From NCBI GenBank assembly GCA_031268255.1, contig JAIRXO010000170.1:1-10804 (forward strand): DNA of 10,804 nucleotides, written 5' to 3'. The stretch's first letter is position 1. Each line of letters starts with the position of its first letter. A program made the translations under genes and the position numbers. This DNA comes from Spirochaetaceae bacterium (GTDB lineage Bacteria > Spirochaetota > Spirochaetia > Treponematales > Breznakiellaceae). Shown here piece after piece: positions 1 through 7,645 of the stretch. The notes beneath the pieces are model-generated. The model did not search any database, was not told where the DNA came from, and was given only the letters and a program-made list of their open reading frames with translations.

Positions 1-149
1 TTTTTAGTAGACAGAATATACATTATAGTTAGTAGAATATATATACAAATCCGGCTCAGGCGGTTCCCTCCCCTTGGTTTGGTTTAGGAAATTTAACCGA
101 CCACACGGACAAGCGCGGAAAAGAAAAAATCCGTACAAATTTCCCTGGA
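1..149. other. AT-rich intergenic stretch with a degenerate direct repeat
   Basis: I see no supported gene here; the short frames that cross it are shadows of the lipoprotein gene. The first 50 bases are very AT-rich and hold a degenerate direct repeat: TAGTAGA at 5-11 and again at 30-36, each followed closely by GAATATA-type sequence ending in ACA. On the minus strand a TATAAT hexamer lies at 22-27, but no good -35 is found at normal spacing, so a promoter for a gene left of the window is only possible. A weak minus-strand stem with G-U pairs (about 104-121) is not followed by a T run, so I do not call a terminator for the operon that ends at 150. Confidence 0.4.
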
Positions 150-950
150 CTAATCGGGAAGCCGTAATACGCCTAAAAATGTTGGCCGCGAATATATTGA
201 ATTGAAGTTTCCATCTATACCCCGGGCGGCAATATACAGGGACACATAGGCGTATTGCCCGGTGCCTGAACCCCAATCTGTGCCTGACTTAACCGAGATG
301 TCCCAATTATTAATACTGTTGACGTAACACAGGTCCTGGCTTCGCGTAAAGTCGTATCCTGTGCCGCTTGGAAGCGGCGTAAAGGCGCTTGGCGCGCCTG
401 ATGGCGGGCTAAAGCCGCGTACAGTCCAGGTACGTCGCAGTTGGTATGGGAGGCCGCCGTTAATGGTCAGATACGGAATATCATAGGCGGCGCTGTCACT
501 AAAATCAATGGCAAGGGAACGGCTTGTGCCTGAGGGTCCGAGGAGGGTCTGAAGATTCCCTCCGCTTACCGCCAGTTCGCTGTAAAGGAGGTTGTTAAAT
601 ACAGTCCCTACCTGGGACGCCGAGATGGTATTGGTTTCGTCGGCATAGGGGCGCAGGGTATTATAATTACTTGTCAGTGTACTATTGTTTACAGTACTTA
701 CGGTTCCAAGATCGGTTATTTCCGAGGTTAGAGGAACCTCACTTACATATATGCGGTAAAAAATAACATAGTGGGTAAAATAGACTGCCGGCGTTGGCGG
801 TATGGTTACCTGAACCAGGGTATTTCCCGACGTGTGGCTTACATTGGAGGCTGGAATCGGGTCAAGGTAGATATAATCCTCAATCCCGCAGGAAAAAAGA
901 AACACGAGTGCGCAAACAGGAAAAATTCCGCGTATTACACTCGCTTGCAT
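150..950 (-). CDS. Putative treponemal lipoprotein of unknown function
   Basis: This 266-residue protein starts with a short basic n-region (MQASVIRG), a hydrophobic stretch at residues 9-20 and a lipobox ending in Cys21 (LFSC), followed by GIEDYIYLDP. That is a lipoprotein signal peptide, so after lipidation and cleavage at Cys21 the mature protein should be anchored to a membrane. The 'CG...Y.YL.P' start resembles a style of lipoprotein I associate with Treponema, though this is recalled and not searched. The rest is rich in Ser, Thr, Asn, Gly and Tyr, has no Cys beyond a few scattered residues and no catalytic motif that I recognise; it looks like a beta-rich extracytoplasmic domain. The gene starts 27 bases after the TPR gene stop, with a GGGG-type ribosome binding site just before the ATG, and is the last gene of the operon within the window. 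The function is unknown. Confidence 0.8.
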   Translation of the reverse strand: MQASVIRGIFPVCALVFLFSCGIEDYIYLDPIPASNVSHTSGNTLVQVTIPPTPAVYFTHYVIFYRIYVSEVPLTSEITDLGTVSTVNNSTLTSNYNTLRPYADETNTISASQVGTVFNNLLYSELAVSGGNLQTLLGPSGTSRSLAIDFSDSAAYDIPYLTINGGLPYQLRRTWTVRGFSPPSGAPSAFTPLPSGTGYDFTRSQDLCYVNSINNWDISVKSGTDWGSGTGQYAYVSLYIAARGIDGNFNSIYSRPTFLGVLRLPD

Positions 951-977
951 TACACCCCGCTTTTATGCCGCCATCGT

Positions 978-1670
978 CTACCTGTTTATGGCAAGGGCGA
1001 TGATACGGCTGTTGGCCAGGTTCGCCCAGGGGCTTGAAGGCCAGTTTTCCACTACGGTCTGGTAGGCCGAAAGAGCCGCTTCCGTATCTTCTTGTTTTTC
1101 GTAGAGTCTCCCCAGGGAAAAAGAGCTCCGGGCTATGCCGGGAAAGGTATCGGGATATTCGCCTGAGATTTTCTTCAGTATCTCAATGGCCCTCTCGACG
1201 CTCCCCTGCTCTTCCGCGGCGGAGGCGGCGTTAAAAAGGCTCTCCGGCGTTAAGTAGCTTGCGGGTTTAAGCGCGGCGGCTCTGCTCCAGGCTTCTTCGG
1301 CCAGGGGCCATTCCTTACGGGACTGGTATACCCGTCCGAGTATGGTCCAGGCGCGTACCGCGGCGTATCCTGATTTTTTTTCGGCAAACTCCCGTACCGA
1401 CGCGATGTATTCGGATGTTTCTTCCTCGTTTACCGCGTTTACCGCCGGGTTTTCAAATCCCATTTCAAAATATCTGTCGTATAATTCTTCTACGGCCTGT
1501 ATATTATCGCCGCTTGTTTTTTCCCATATCGCGTATCCAGAGATGCCGGCGATAAAGGCGCCTATGACGACGGCTCCGGCAATGATAATAATCCTCCGCT
1601 TATGCTGAAGAAAATCGGCGAGCCTGGTGGTAAAATCTATCTTCTCGCGGTTCTCGAATTTCTCTTTCAT
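978..1670 (-). CDS. Single-pass membrane protein with periplasmic TPR repeats
   Basis: The 230-residue product has a charged cytoplasmic N-terminus (about 1-25), one transmembrane helix at roughly residues 26-48 with RR at its inner edge, and a helical C-terminal part. That part carries TPR-like repeats at about 104-135 (A-W-x-x-L-G-x-x-Y pattern), 142-175 and 181-214 (S-L-G-R-L-Y then A-L-S-A-Y). This architecture resembles YfgM-like and other TPR scaffolds that hold partner proteins at the outer face of the inner membrane. No enzyme motif is visible, and the partner cannot be named. The ATG follows the stop of the sigma-54 regulator by 4 bases, and its strong Shine-Dalgarno AAGGAG lies inside the last two codons of that gene, so the two are probably translationally coupled. 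The lipoprotein gene follows 27 bases later and may be a functional partner. Confidence 0.8.
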   Translation of the reverse strand: MKEKFENREKIDFTTRLADFLQHKRRIIIIAGAVVIGAFIAGISGYAIWEKTSGDNIQAVEELYDRYFEMGFENPAVNAVNEEETSEYIASVREFAEKKSGYAAVRAWTILGRVYQSRKEWPLAEEAWSRAAALKPASYLTPESLFNAASAAEEQGSVERAIEILKKISGEYPDTFPGIARSSFSLGRLYEKQEDTEAALSAYQTVVENWPSSPWANLANSRIIALAINR

Positions 1671-1674
1671 GGCC

Positions 1675-3201
1675 CTACTCCTTGGGGTTAAGTATGTTCA
1701 ATTCTTTTATCAAGCGGGAAAGGTAGGTCCGCTGTATGTCAAGGGACTTTGCCGCTCCGGTCTGGTTCCAGTTGTTTTTTTCGAGCACCCGGGTGATATA
1801 ATGGGCCTTAAAGGCGTTAATGGCGTTTTTTAAATTCCTGCTGCCGTCCGCTCCGTAATCTTCTTCGTAATACGAAGCGTCTCCGGTTTTGAGAAGCAGG
1901 TCCTCGCTCTGTATATATTCACCCTTGCTTATGATACAGGCCCGTTCTATGCAGTTTTCGAGCTCACGCACGTTTCCCGGCCAGGAATAGCTTAACAGGG
2001 TTTCCATGGCTTTGTCGGAAAAACCGGAAAGCTGTTTTTTTGCCGCCCTCATGCTTTTCTGGAGAAAGAAATCGGCCAGCGCGCTTATGTCCTCGGGCCG
2101 CTGGCGCAGGGGGGGTATGTAGAGGGGCAGCACATTGAGCCTGTAGTAAAGATCGCTTCTAAACCCGCCCTTCTCTACCAGGGCTTCTATATCCCTGTTG
2201 GTGGCGGCAAGTATTCTTACGTCGACGGTAACGGTTTTGTCGGAACCGACTTTCTCAAAGGTTTTTTCCTGTATTACCCGCAGGAGTTTTGTTTGAAGCT
2301 GAAGGGGAAGGTCGCCTATTTCGTCAAGGAAAATTGTTCCGCCGTTGGCAGCCTCAAAGCGGCCTTTGCGGTTCTGTATGGCGTCGGTAAAGGCCCCTTT
2401 TACATGGCCAAAGAGTTCGCTTTCCAGGAGGCCCTCCGGCAGGGCGGCGCAGTTTACCCTGACAAAGGGTTTCTTGTTCCGCCGGCTGCGAAGGTGTATC
2501 TGTTCGGCGAAAAGTTCCTTTCCGACGCCGCTTTCGCCAAGTATGAGCACCGACGAATCGGTCCCGGCCACCTGGTCGATGATGCCGAGCTTCTCCTCGA
2601 TTACCGGGCTTTTTGTGATGAGGGTATGATAGCCCTGGCCGCTGTGAATCTGATCCTGGAGAAGCTCCAGTTCCGCCTGGACCCGCTCAAAATACCGGGC
2701 GTTCTGCACGGCCAGGGCCGCCTGGTTGGCGAAGATTTCGAGCCATTCAAGGTCGTCCTGGGTAAAGAGTTTTCCGCCGTGCTTGTTGATAAGCTCAATG
2801 ACCCCTATACATTGATCCTTGACCCGCATGGGCGCGGCTATCATGGTATTTGACGGATAGCCTATCTCGGTGGAAATGCCCTTGAGGTGCCTGTCGTCGT
2901 TTTTTACGTCATTCACGATAATTGAAGTATTGTGGGAAGCCACCCAGCCGGCTATGCCCTCCCCCATATTAATGGTGAATTTTTTAACTTCCGCTCCCTT
3001 GACGCCCAGGGCTGTTTCAAAGTAGAGCTTTTTTTCTTCCTTGTTGACAATGAGAAGGCTTGACGCCTCTCCCTCGCAGAGCCGCGTGGCCGACTCAAGA
3101 ATCTGGGTAAGCAGGGAATGAATATCCGAATAATTTGAATTTATAAGGATATTGATTCCTATGAGCGTGTTAAATTTTTTGGCGTCAATTACGGACAGCA
3201 T
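1675..3201 (-). CDS. Sigma-54-dependent transcriptional activator, GAF-AAA+-Fis (NifA/FhlA-like layout)
   Basis: The 508-residue protein has an N-terminal GAF sensor domain (about 22-170, ending in the usual QAALAVQNARYFE helix), a short linker, an AAA+ domain (about 190-430) and a C-terminal Fis-type helix-turn-helix (about 477-500, NQTGAAKSLDIQRTYLSRL). In the AAA+ domain I see Walker A GESGVGKE (222-229), Walker B with FLDE (291-294), sensor I AATNRD (332-337), Arg-finger candidates R348 and R354, and SWPGNVREL (406-414). It should hydrolyse ATP to open sigma-54 promoter complexes. It has no receiver domain, so a ligand or protein sensed by GAF probably controls it. The sigma-54 contact loop reads GAFTDA (269-274) instead of GAFTGA. 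The start lies 14 bases after the cmk-rpsA stop with only a weak ribosome site (GGGA, 8 bases before ATG). The target genes are unknown; the NifA-like layout alone does not show a role in nitrogen fixation. Confidence 0.92.
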   Translation of the reverse strand: MLSVIDAKKFNTLIGINILINSNYSDIHSLLTQILESATRLCEGEASSLLIVNKEEKKLYFETALGVKGAEVKKFTINMGEGIAGWVASHNTSIIVNDVKNDDRHLKGISTEIGYPSNTMIAAPMRVKDQCIGVIELINKHGGKLFTQDDLEWLEIFANQAALAVQNARYFERVQAELELLQDQIHSGQGYHTLITKSPVIEEKLGIIDQVAGTDSSVLILGESGVGKELFAEQIHLRSRRNKKPFVRVNCAALPEGLLESELFGHVKGAFTDAIQNRKGRFEAANGGTIFLDEIGDLPLQLQTKLLRVIQEKTFEKVGSDKTVTVDVRILAATNRDIEALVEKGGFRSDLYYRLNVLPLYIPPLRQRPEDISALADFFLQKSMRAAKKQLSGFSDKAMETLLSYSWPGNVRELENCIERACIISKGEYIQSEDLLLKTGDASYYEEDYGADGSRNLKNAINAFKAHYITRVLEKNNWNQTGAAKSLDIQRTYLSRLIKELNILNPKE

Positions 3202-3215
3202 AAATGCGGTCCCGT

Positions 3216-5609
3216 TTAAGAATTACCCTTAGACTTCAAAAAATCTCCCAGGGTAAAAGTAGAATCGTCAGATTCCTCAGCCGCCATATAGCGGGAGATT
3301 TCTTCCCGCTGTACCTTCTTTTGATAATCCCGTATGGAAAAGGCGACTTTCTGTTTGTCCGGTGTTATTTCGATAACAACGGCTTTTATCTTGTCGCCGG
3401 CCTTGTACTTTTTAAGTACCTCGTCGGGATTATCGTCCCTGTTTTCCAGAAGATTGGTTTTATGGATAAGCCCCTCTATGCCGCCGGGAACCCGGACAAA
3501 GATGCCGAAGTCTGTTACCGACGAAACTTCCCCTTCTATGGGGCTGCCGGGCTTATAGGCCGCGGAGAAACTCTGCCAGGGATCTTCCGAAAGCTGCTTG
3601 ACGCCCAGGCGTATGCTGCGGTTTTCAGGATCGGCGCTGACCACCATGACTTCGATTTCCTGGCCGGTTTCCAGTTCGCTGCCCGGATGTTTTATCTTCT
3701 TGGTCCACGAAATATCATCGGCGTGGAGGAAACCGTCTATACCCTCCTCAAGGTTTATAAAGGCGCCGGCGTTGGTAAGTTTGACTACCTTGCGGGTAAG
3801 GCGGGTTCCCGCGGGATATTTTTCTATTATGTCATCCCAGGGATTGGCGTTGACCTGCTTGAGGCCGAGGGACACCCTCCCCGCCTGGAGATCGTAGCCC
3901 AGTATCATACATTCTACCTCGTCGCCTATTTTGAGCATCTCGTCAGGTTTCTGGATTTTTTTGACCCAGGAGAATTCGGAGATATGGGCGAGGCCTTCTA
4001 TGCCTTCTTCAAGCTCAATAAAAGCGCCGAAATCGGTAAGTTTGGTTACCCTGCCTTTGACAATATCATTGACATGGTATTTATCCTCAAAATGAACCCA
4101 GGGGTCATCGGTAAAATGCTTGAGCGAAAGGTTGATCCGTTTTTCCGCCGGGTCTATGCGTATTACCCTGAGCGTTATTTCCTGGCCTTTCTTTACAAAG
4201 TCCTTGGGCCGGGTTACATGGCCCCAGCTCATGTCGTTGATATGGAGGAGGCCGTCAAAGCCGCCCAGGTCTATAAAAGCGCCGAAGGACGTAAAACTTT
4301 TAACAGCGCCGGAAACTTCATCCCCGACCTGTATGTCGTTGAAGAAGGAGGAACGTTTTTCCTCGATTTCTTCCTCAAGCCATTTGCGGCGGTTGACCAC
4401 AATGTTTACCTTGCCGTCCGAATAAAGCCTTTCAACATAAAATTTGGTTTTCATGTCGAGGAGTTTTTCGGGTTTGTCAACCTTTTGGGCATCCGACTGG
4501 CTTATGGGAAGGAAGGCGTGCACCCCCGCGCCGAGGTCCACATCGTACCCGCCTTTGACGAGCTTGCTTATGGTCCCCTCCACCACCGTATGGTCCTGGA
4601 AGGCCTGGCGGAGATTTTTCCAGAAAAGTTTGACGTCGGCCTTTTGTTTGGAAACAATAAGCTCGCCGTGTTTGTTTTCCTTGGCGATAAGAATTACCGA
4701 TACGGTATCGCCGATTTTGGGAGTTTCGGAAAATTCCCCGATGGGGATTTTTCCTTCCGACTTATAGCCCACGTCGATAAAAACCTGATCCTGGGTTACC
4801 TGGATCACATAACCGTCGATTAACTGCCCTTCTTCCAATTGTTCAAGGGACTTTAAATACTCTTCCTGTAACTGTGTCTGGATATTGTCCTGGGATTTTC
4901 CGCCTGACTCATCCACCGTACTGGTGTCCGTGACCTTTTCGTCCTGGTCCACTTCCATCTGCTCCATAGTCAATCCTTGTCCTTGTATTGTCTGTATCAA
5001 TTTGTCATAAACTTCATTTAAGGTCAAGTCCGAACTGTCAATATAGCGCACTCCCGGAACTATTTCAAGACTTCCTTCCTGTTTATTCCGGTCGATTTCG
5101 TCTCTTTGGGCTATGGTTTCTTCGATCTCCGCAAGGCTGAGGCCGGACACTCCCTGCTCAAAGCGCCGCTTTGCCCTGGCTTTTACCGACGCGTCAAGGA
5201 AAAAACGGAATTTCGCGTCAGGGAAAACCACGGTGGTCATGTCCCTGCCCTCGGCTACCACGTCGAGATTTCCGGCAATTTTCCGTATATGGCTGTTTAC
5301 CACATGCCGTATGGGTACTATGGCCGAAAGCGGGGCGGTCCAGGCGTCAATCTCGTCGCTGTGGAGTATGTCGTTTACATCTTCCCCAAAAAGGTATATT
5401 CGCCCGTCTTTATAGCTTATTTCGGCATTTTGGGCGTATTCCAGGGCTTTTTCGGGATCGACGGGGCTGATATGGTTCCTGAGGCAGCCGAGGGTCAGGG
5501 TCCGGTAAAGGCTGCCTGAGTTGATATAGGTATACCGCAGGCCCCGGGCCAGCATTTTCGCGACAGTACTTTTCCCTGAGCCCGCGGGCCCGTCAATTGC
5601 TATAACCAT
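3216..5609 (-). CDS. cmk-rpsA: Fused cytidylate kinase / 30S ribosomal protein S1
   Basis: One 797-residue frame joins two normally separate proteins. Residues 1-210 are a complete cytidylate kinase, which phosphorylates CMP/dCMP with ATP: P-loop GPAGSGKST (7-15), NSGSLYR (30-36), the GRDM segment (121-124) and the RD.ID.N lid (169-175). A polar, acidic linker (about 215-258) leads to six S1 RNA-binding domains at about 260-323, 341-408, 427-497, 514-584, 600-671 and 687-758, each of the later ones with the F-G-A-F and G-L-x-H pattern. Six repeats match the S1 of E. coli, which brings mRNA to the 30S subunit. From memory, T. pallidum carries the same fusion. The start ATG overlaps the end of the Rlu gene by 17 bases and is preceded by a GGGGGG run. 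Met215, exactly at the junction, has its own good ribosome binding site (see separate entry). Confidence 0.95.
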   Translation of the reverse strand: MVIAIDGPAGSGKSTVAKMLARGLRYTYINSGSLYRTLTLGCLRNHISPVDPEKALEYAQNAEISYKDGRIYLFGEDVNDILHSDEIDAWTAPLSAIVPIRHVVNSHIRKIAGNLDVVAEGRDMTTVVFPDAKFRFFLDASVKARAKRRFEQGVSGLSLAEIEETIAQRDEIDRNKQEGSLEIVPGVRYIDSSDLTLNEVYDKLIQTIQGQGLTMEQMEVDQDEKVTDTSTVDESGGKSQDNIQTQLQEEYLKSLEQLEEGQLIDGYVIQVTQDQVFIDVGYKSEGKIPIGEFSETPKIGDTVSVILIAKENKHGELIVSKQKADVKLFWKNLRQAFQDHTVVEGTISKLVKGGYDVDLGAGVHAFLPISQSDAQKVDKPEKLLDMKTKFYVERLYSDGKVNIVVNRRKWLEEEIEEKRSSFFNDIQVGDEVSGAVKSFTSFGAFIDLGGFDGLLHINDMSWGHVTRPKDFVKKGQEITLRVIRIDPAEKRINLSLKHFTDDPWVHFEDKYHVNDIVKGRVTKLTDFGAFIELEEGIEGLAHISEFSWVKKIQKPDEMLKIGDEVECMILGYDLQAGRVSLGLKQVNANPWDDIIEKYPAGTRLTRKVVKLTNAGAFINLEEGIDGFLHADDISWTKKIKHPGSELETGQEIEVMVVSADPENRSIRLGVKQLSEDPWQSFSAAYKPGSPIEGEVSSVTDFGIFVRVPGGIEGLIHKTNLLENRDDNPDEVLKKYKAGDKIKAVVIEITPDKQKVAFSIRDYQKKVQREEISRYMAAEESDDSTFTLGDFLKSKGNS
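4965..4978 (-). promoter_or_regulatory. Internal ribosome binding site and ATG at the Cmk/S1 junction
   Basis: On the minus strand AAGGA (4978-4974) is followed by six bases (TTGACT) and an in-frame ATG (4967-4965) encoding Met215 of the fusion. The spacing is ideal, and the site is at least as good as the ribosome site of the full-length gene. Initiation here would give a free S1 protein of 583 residues, close to the usual bacterial S1 length, lacking all of the kinase. The motif is seen directly; its use is inferred. Confidence 0.5.
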
Positions 5610-6327
5610 GCTTACCCCCCGGGGGATTCTTCCCGCGTGTGTTGAGGAGCGAAAGCTCCTCCCCGGTCAAAGGACGGCTTTTTCCGCTTTCAAGGCCGCC
5701 AAGGGACACCGGGCCTATCCTGATACGGTGGAGCCGTTCGGGATGGAGATGAAAGTGGGAAAATACCCGGCGTATTTCCCTGTTTTTGCCTTCCACAAGA
5801 ACCACGCGCAGGGATTTACGGCCCAGCCTTTCTATGTTGTGGCAGCGGAAGGTCTGGCCTTCTATCTCAATACCCCGCATAAACGCCTCAAGCACCGTAT
5901 CGGGAACAGGGCCCGACGCGTCAACAAGATATTCTTTTTCAAGGCCCCCTGAAGGATGGCCCACCCTTAGGGCGAAATCACCGTCATTGGTAAACAGTAT
6001 GAGCCCCGATGAACGGTAGTCAAGGCGGCCCACATTGTACAGCCTCTCGGTAATTTCCGCTGGAAGCAGGGACCTGGCCAGGGTCCTCCCTTCCCTGTCG
6101 CTTGCGGCGCAGATATACAGGGGGGGCTTATTGAGGGCCAGGTAGTGCAGGGTTTTTTCCGCCTCAAGCAGGGCGCCGTCCAGGCGGACCTCGTCGCCCT
6201 CCCCTACTTTTGTACCGAGCAGGCGGACTACACCGCCGTTTACCGTAACCCTGCCCTGGAGTATGAGGCTTTCCGAGGCCCTCCGGGACGCGACGCCGGC
6301 GCGGGCGAGAAAGACCTGGAGCCGCAT
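5593..6327 (-). CDS. rluB: rRNA pseudouridine synthase, RsuA/RluB/RluE/RluF family
   Basis: The product converts a specific uridine of rRNA to pseudouridine. I start it at the ATG at 6327 (244 residues), because the sequence MRLQVFLARAGVASRRASE is the classic beginning of the S4 RNA-binding domain and a GGAG lies nine bases upstream. The frame stays open further to 6519, but that part only overlaps scpB and has no family resemblance. The S4 domain covers about 1-60. The catalytic domain follows, with GRLDYRSSGLILFTNDG and catalytic Asp103, and the C-terminal EGKNREIRRVF motif (179-189) followed by the RIGP...L signature. Many relatives have T-x-G after GRLD; here it is RSSG. The gene starts 19 bases after the scpB stop and overlaps cmk-rpsA by 17 bases at its end. 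The exact rRNA target (RluB-like 23S is most likely) cannot be set from sequence alone. Confidence 0.9.
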   Translation of the reverse strand: MRLQVFLARAGVASRRASESLILQGRVTVNGGVVRLLGTKVGEGDEVRLDGALLEAEKTLHYLALNKPPLYICAASDREGRTLARSLLPAEITERLYNVGRLDYRSSGLILFTNDGDFALRVGHPSGGLEKEYLVDASGPVPDTVLEAFMRGIEIEGQTFRCHNIERLGRKSLRVVLVEGKNREIRRVFSHFHLHPERLHRIRIGPVSLGGLESGKSRPLTGEELSLLNTRGKNPPGGKHGYSN

Positions 6328-6346
6328 ACGGCCAGGCTCCGCGGCC

Positions 6347-6886
6347 TCAGTGTTCGCCGTCAAGTTCAAAGCGGTCAACCTCACTTTCTCCGAGCCGGGG
6401 AAGATCGGCAATGCTTTCCAGCCGGAAGAATTTAAGGAATTCCCTGGTGGTCCCGAACTGGACGGGCTTGCCCGGAACATCCTTTTTGCCGACTTCCCGT
6501 ATAAGATTTCGCTCCACAAGGAGACGTATCATGGTATCCGCCTGCACTCCCCGAATACCTTCTATCTCCCCCCTGGTGATGGGCTGGGAATAGGCTACGA
6601 TGGAGAGGGTCTCGAGGGCGGCCCGCGAAAGGGTTTTCTCGTTCCGCTTGCCGTAGCGTTCCTTGAGGTTTTCCCAGTATTCCCGCTTGGGCGCTATCAT
6701 CACCCCGCCGCCTATGCGGGAAAGTTCTACCCCCGAATCTTCTCCGGCATAGCGGGCGTCAAGAGCTTCAAGCGCCGTGTGTACCACGTCGCGGGAAAGG
6801 CCCGAGATGCTGACAAGAGCCGCAACTTCAACAGGATCGGCTTCGAGGTAGAGTATGGCTTCTATAAGCGCCGTTTCCTTCTCCAC
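6347..6886 (-). CDS. scpB: Segregation and condensation protein B
   Basis: The 179-residue protein matches ScpB, the winged-helix dimer that binds ScpA and with Smc forms the bacterial condensin, which organises and separates chromosomes. The N-terminal winged helix begins ETALIEAILYLEADPV. The second carries the family signature LSRAALETLSIVAYSQPITRGEI in its middle (about 86-108), then IRGVQADTMIRLLVERNLI and GKPVQFGTTREFLKFF. The start codon is GTG at 6886: it is the first possible start after an in-frame TAA, and AGGGGG sits six bases before it, overlapping the stop of scpA. The gene begins 10 bases after the scpA stop, the usual close pairing of these genes. The smc gene is not in this window. 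There is no sign of damage; the length is normal for the family. Confidence 0.95.
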   Translation of the reverse strand: MEKETALIEAILYLEADPVEVAALVSISGLSRDVVHTALEALDARYAGEDSGVELSRIGGGVMIAPKREYWENLKERYGKRNEKTLSRAALETLSIVAYSQPITRGEIEGIRGVQADTMIRLLVERNLIREVGKKDVPGKPVQFGTTREFLKFFRLESIADLPRLGESEVDRFELDGEH

Positions 6887-6896
6887 TCCTTACCCC

Positions 6897-7637
6897 CTAA
6901 AGGCCGCCGCCGGAAACTTTTTCGTAGGGCCGTATCATAATATCGCCGAACATGCGGTTCTGAAAAATCGAAATCATCCTCACCTTGACCGCCTCAAGGA
7001 CGGCAAGAAAGGCGCATATTTTATCCAGCACCGAACCCCGCCGTAATATCAGGTCGGTAAAATTGCACTGGCCTTTTTTTTCGAGAAGCTCGGCGATGAG
7101 AGTTACCTTCTCATTAACGGAGACTTCTTCGTACAAATCGAATATCCTTTCGGCTGAAAGACTGGACATGAGGCTGGAAAATGTTTTAAGGAGATCCCAG
7201 ATGTCAATCTGCTCCCAGAGACCTTCCTCGGCAAAAGGCAGGGCCCGCTGGAGTTTTTTCCGCTCAATGACCCATTCGGCTTCCCTTTCCCTTTCTTCCA
7301 TAAGTTCGGAAAGTTTTTTGAATTTCTGGTACTCAATGAGACGGTTGACCAGTTCCTGCCTCGGGTCCTCCGCCTCGTCGTCAATACCGGCTTCGGCGGG
7401 GAGCAGCATGCGTGATTTTATGTAGAGAAGCGTGGCGGCCATGACGTGAAATTCGGTAATGTCGTCAAGATCAAGTTCCGCGGCATAGCGCAGGTAATCG
7501 AGGTACTGCTCGGTTATCTGGGCAATGGGAATGTCGTAAATATTAACCTCATTTTTCCTGATAAGAAAAAGCAGAAGATCCAGGGGGCCTTCAAATTCAT
7601 TTAGGTGAAAACTGCGAGCCTCTTTAACCATGTCCAT
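6897..7637 (-). CDS. scpA: Segregation and condensation protein A (kleisin)
   Basis: ScpA is the kleisin that bridges the Smc heads and recruits ScpB. The 246-residue product starts MDMVKEARSFHL and goes straight into the Smc-binding N-terminal domain with the signature FEGPLDLLLFLIRK (about 15-28) and VNIYDIPIAQITEQYL. A charged helical middle (about 90-130) follows, and a C-terminal winged helix with FLAVLEAVKVRMISIFQNRMFGDI (in two parts, about 210-233). The frame is open further upstream to 7895, but that part lies antiparallel in phase over folK and has no resemblance to ScpA. I choose the ATG at 7637 and not the one at 7631 because a strong promoter ends exactly eight bases before it; the two differ by two residues. 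No Shine-Dalgarno is seen. It is the first gene of the long minus-strand operon. Confidence 0.93.
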   Translation of the reverse strand: MDMVKEARSFHLNEFEGPLDLLLFLIRKNEVNIYDIPIAQITEQYLDYLRYAAELDLDDITEFHVMAATLLYIKSRMLLPAEAGIDDEAEDPRQELVNRLIEYQKFKKLSELMEEREREAEWVIERKKLQRALPFAEEGLWEQIDIWDLLKTFSSLMSSLSAERIFDLYEEVSVNEKVTLIAELLEKKGQCNFTDLILRRGSVLDKICAFLAVLEAVKVRMISIFQNRMFGDIMIRPYEKVSGGGL

Positions 7638-7645
7638 GCGCTTAC

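Noticed and set aside
98..125. Rho-independent terminator after the lipoprotein gene
   Set aside because: The stem at about 104-121 is short, relies on G-U pairs and lacks a T run after it on the minus strand.
4..276. Minus-strand frame of 90 codons at the left edge
   Set aside because: It overlaps the 3' part of the lipoprotein gene in another frame and shows no signal peptide, domain or ribosome site.
2293..2853. Plus-strand open frame of 186 codons within the sigma-54 activator
   Set aside because: Antisense to the conserved AAA+ and GAF coding sequence; no domain or ribosome site supports it.
3204..4823. A 539-codon open frame on the plus strand opposite cmk-rpsA
   Set aside because: It lies wholly antisense to the clearly real S1 domains, has no recognisable domain, and its composition (rich in Phe, Tyr, Gly) is what the complement of the S1 codons would give.
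5616..5625. CCCCCGGGGG palindrome before the cmk-rpsA start as a regulatory hairpin
   Set aside because: The perfect palindrome has no loop, so it cannot fold well as an RNA hairpin; it also lies in the coding end of the Rlu gene and supplies the G-rich ribosome site.
6328..6519. N-terminal extension of the Rlu synthase of 64 residues
   Set aside because: It reads over scpB in another frame, is low-complexity, and precedes a textbook S4-domain start with its own GGAG site.
6263..6940. Plus-strand open frame of 225 codons opposite scpB and the Rlu gene
   Set aside because: It spans two real genes antisense, crosses their junction and has no family features.
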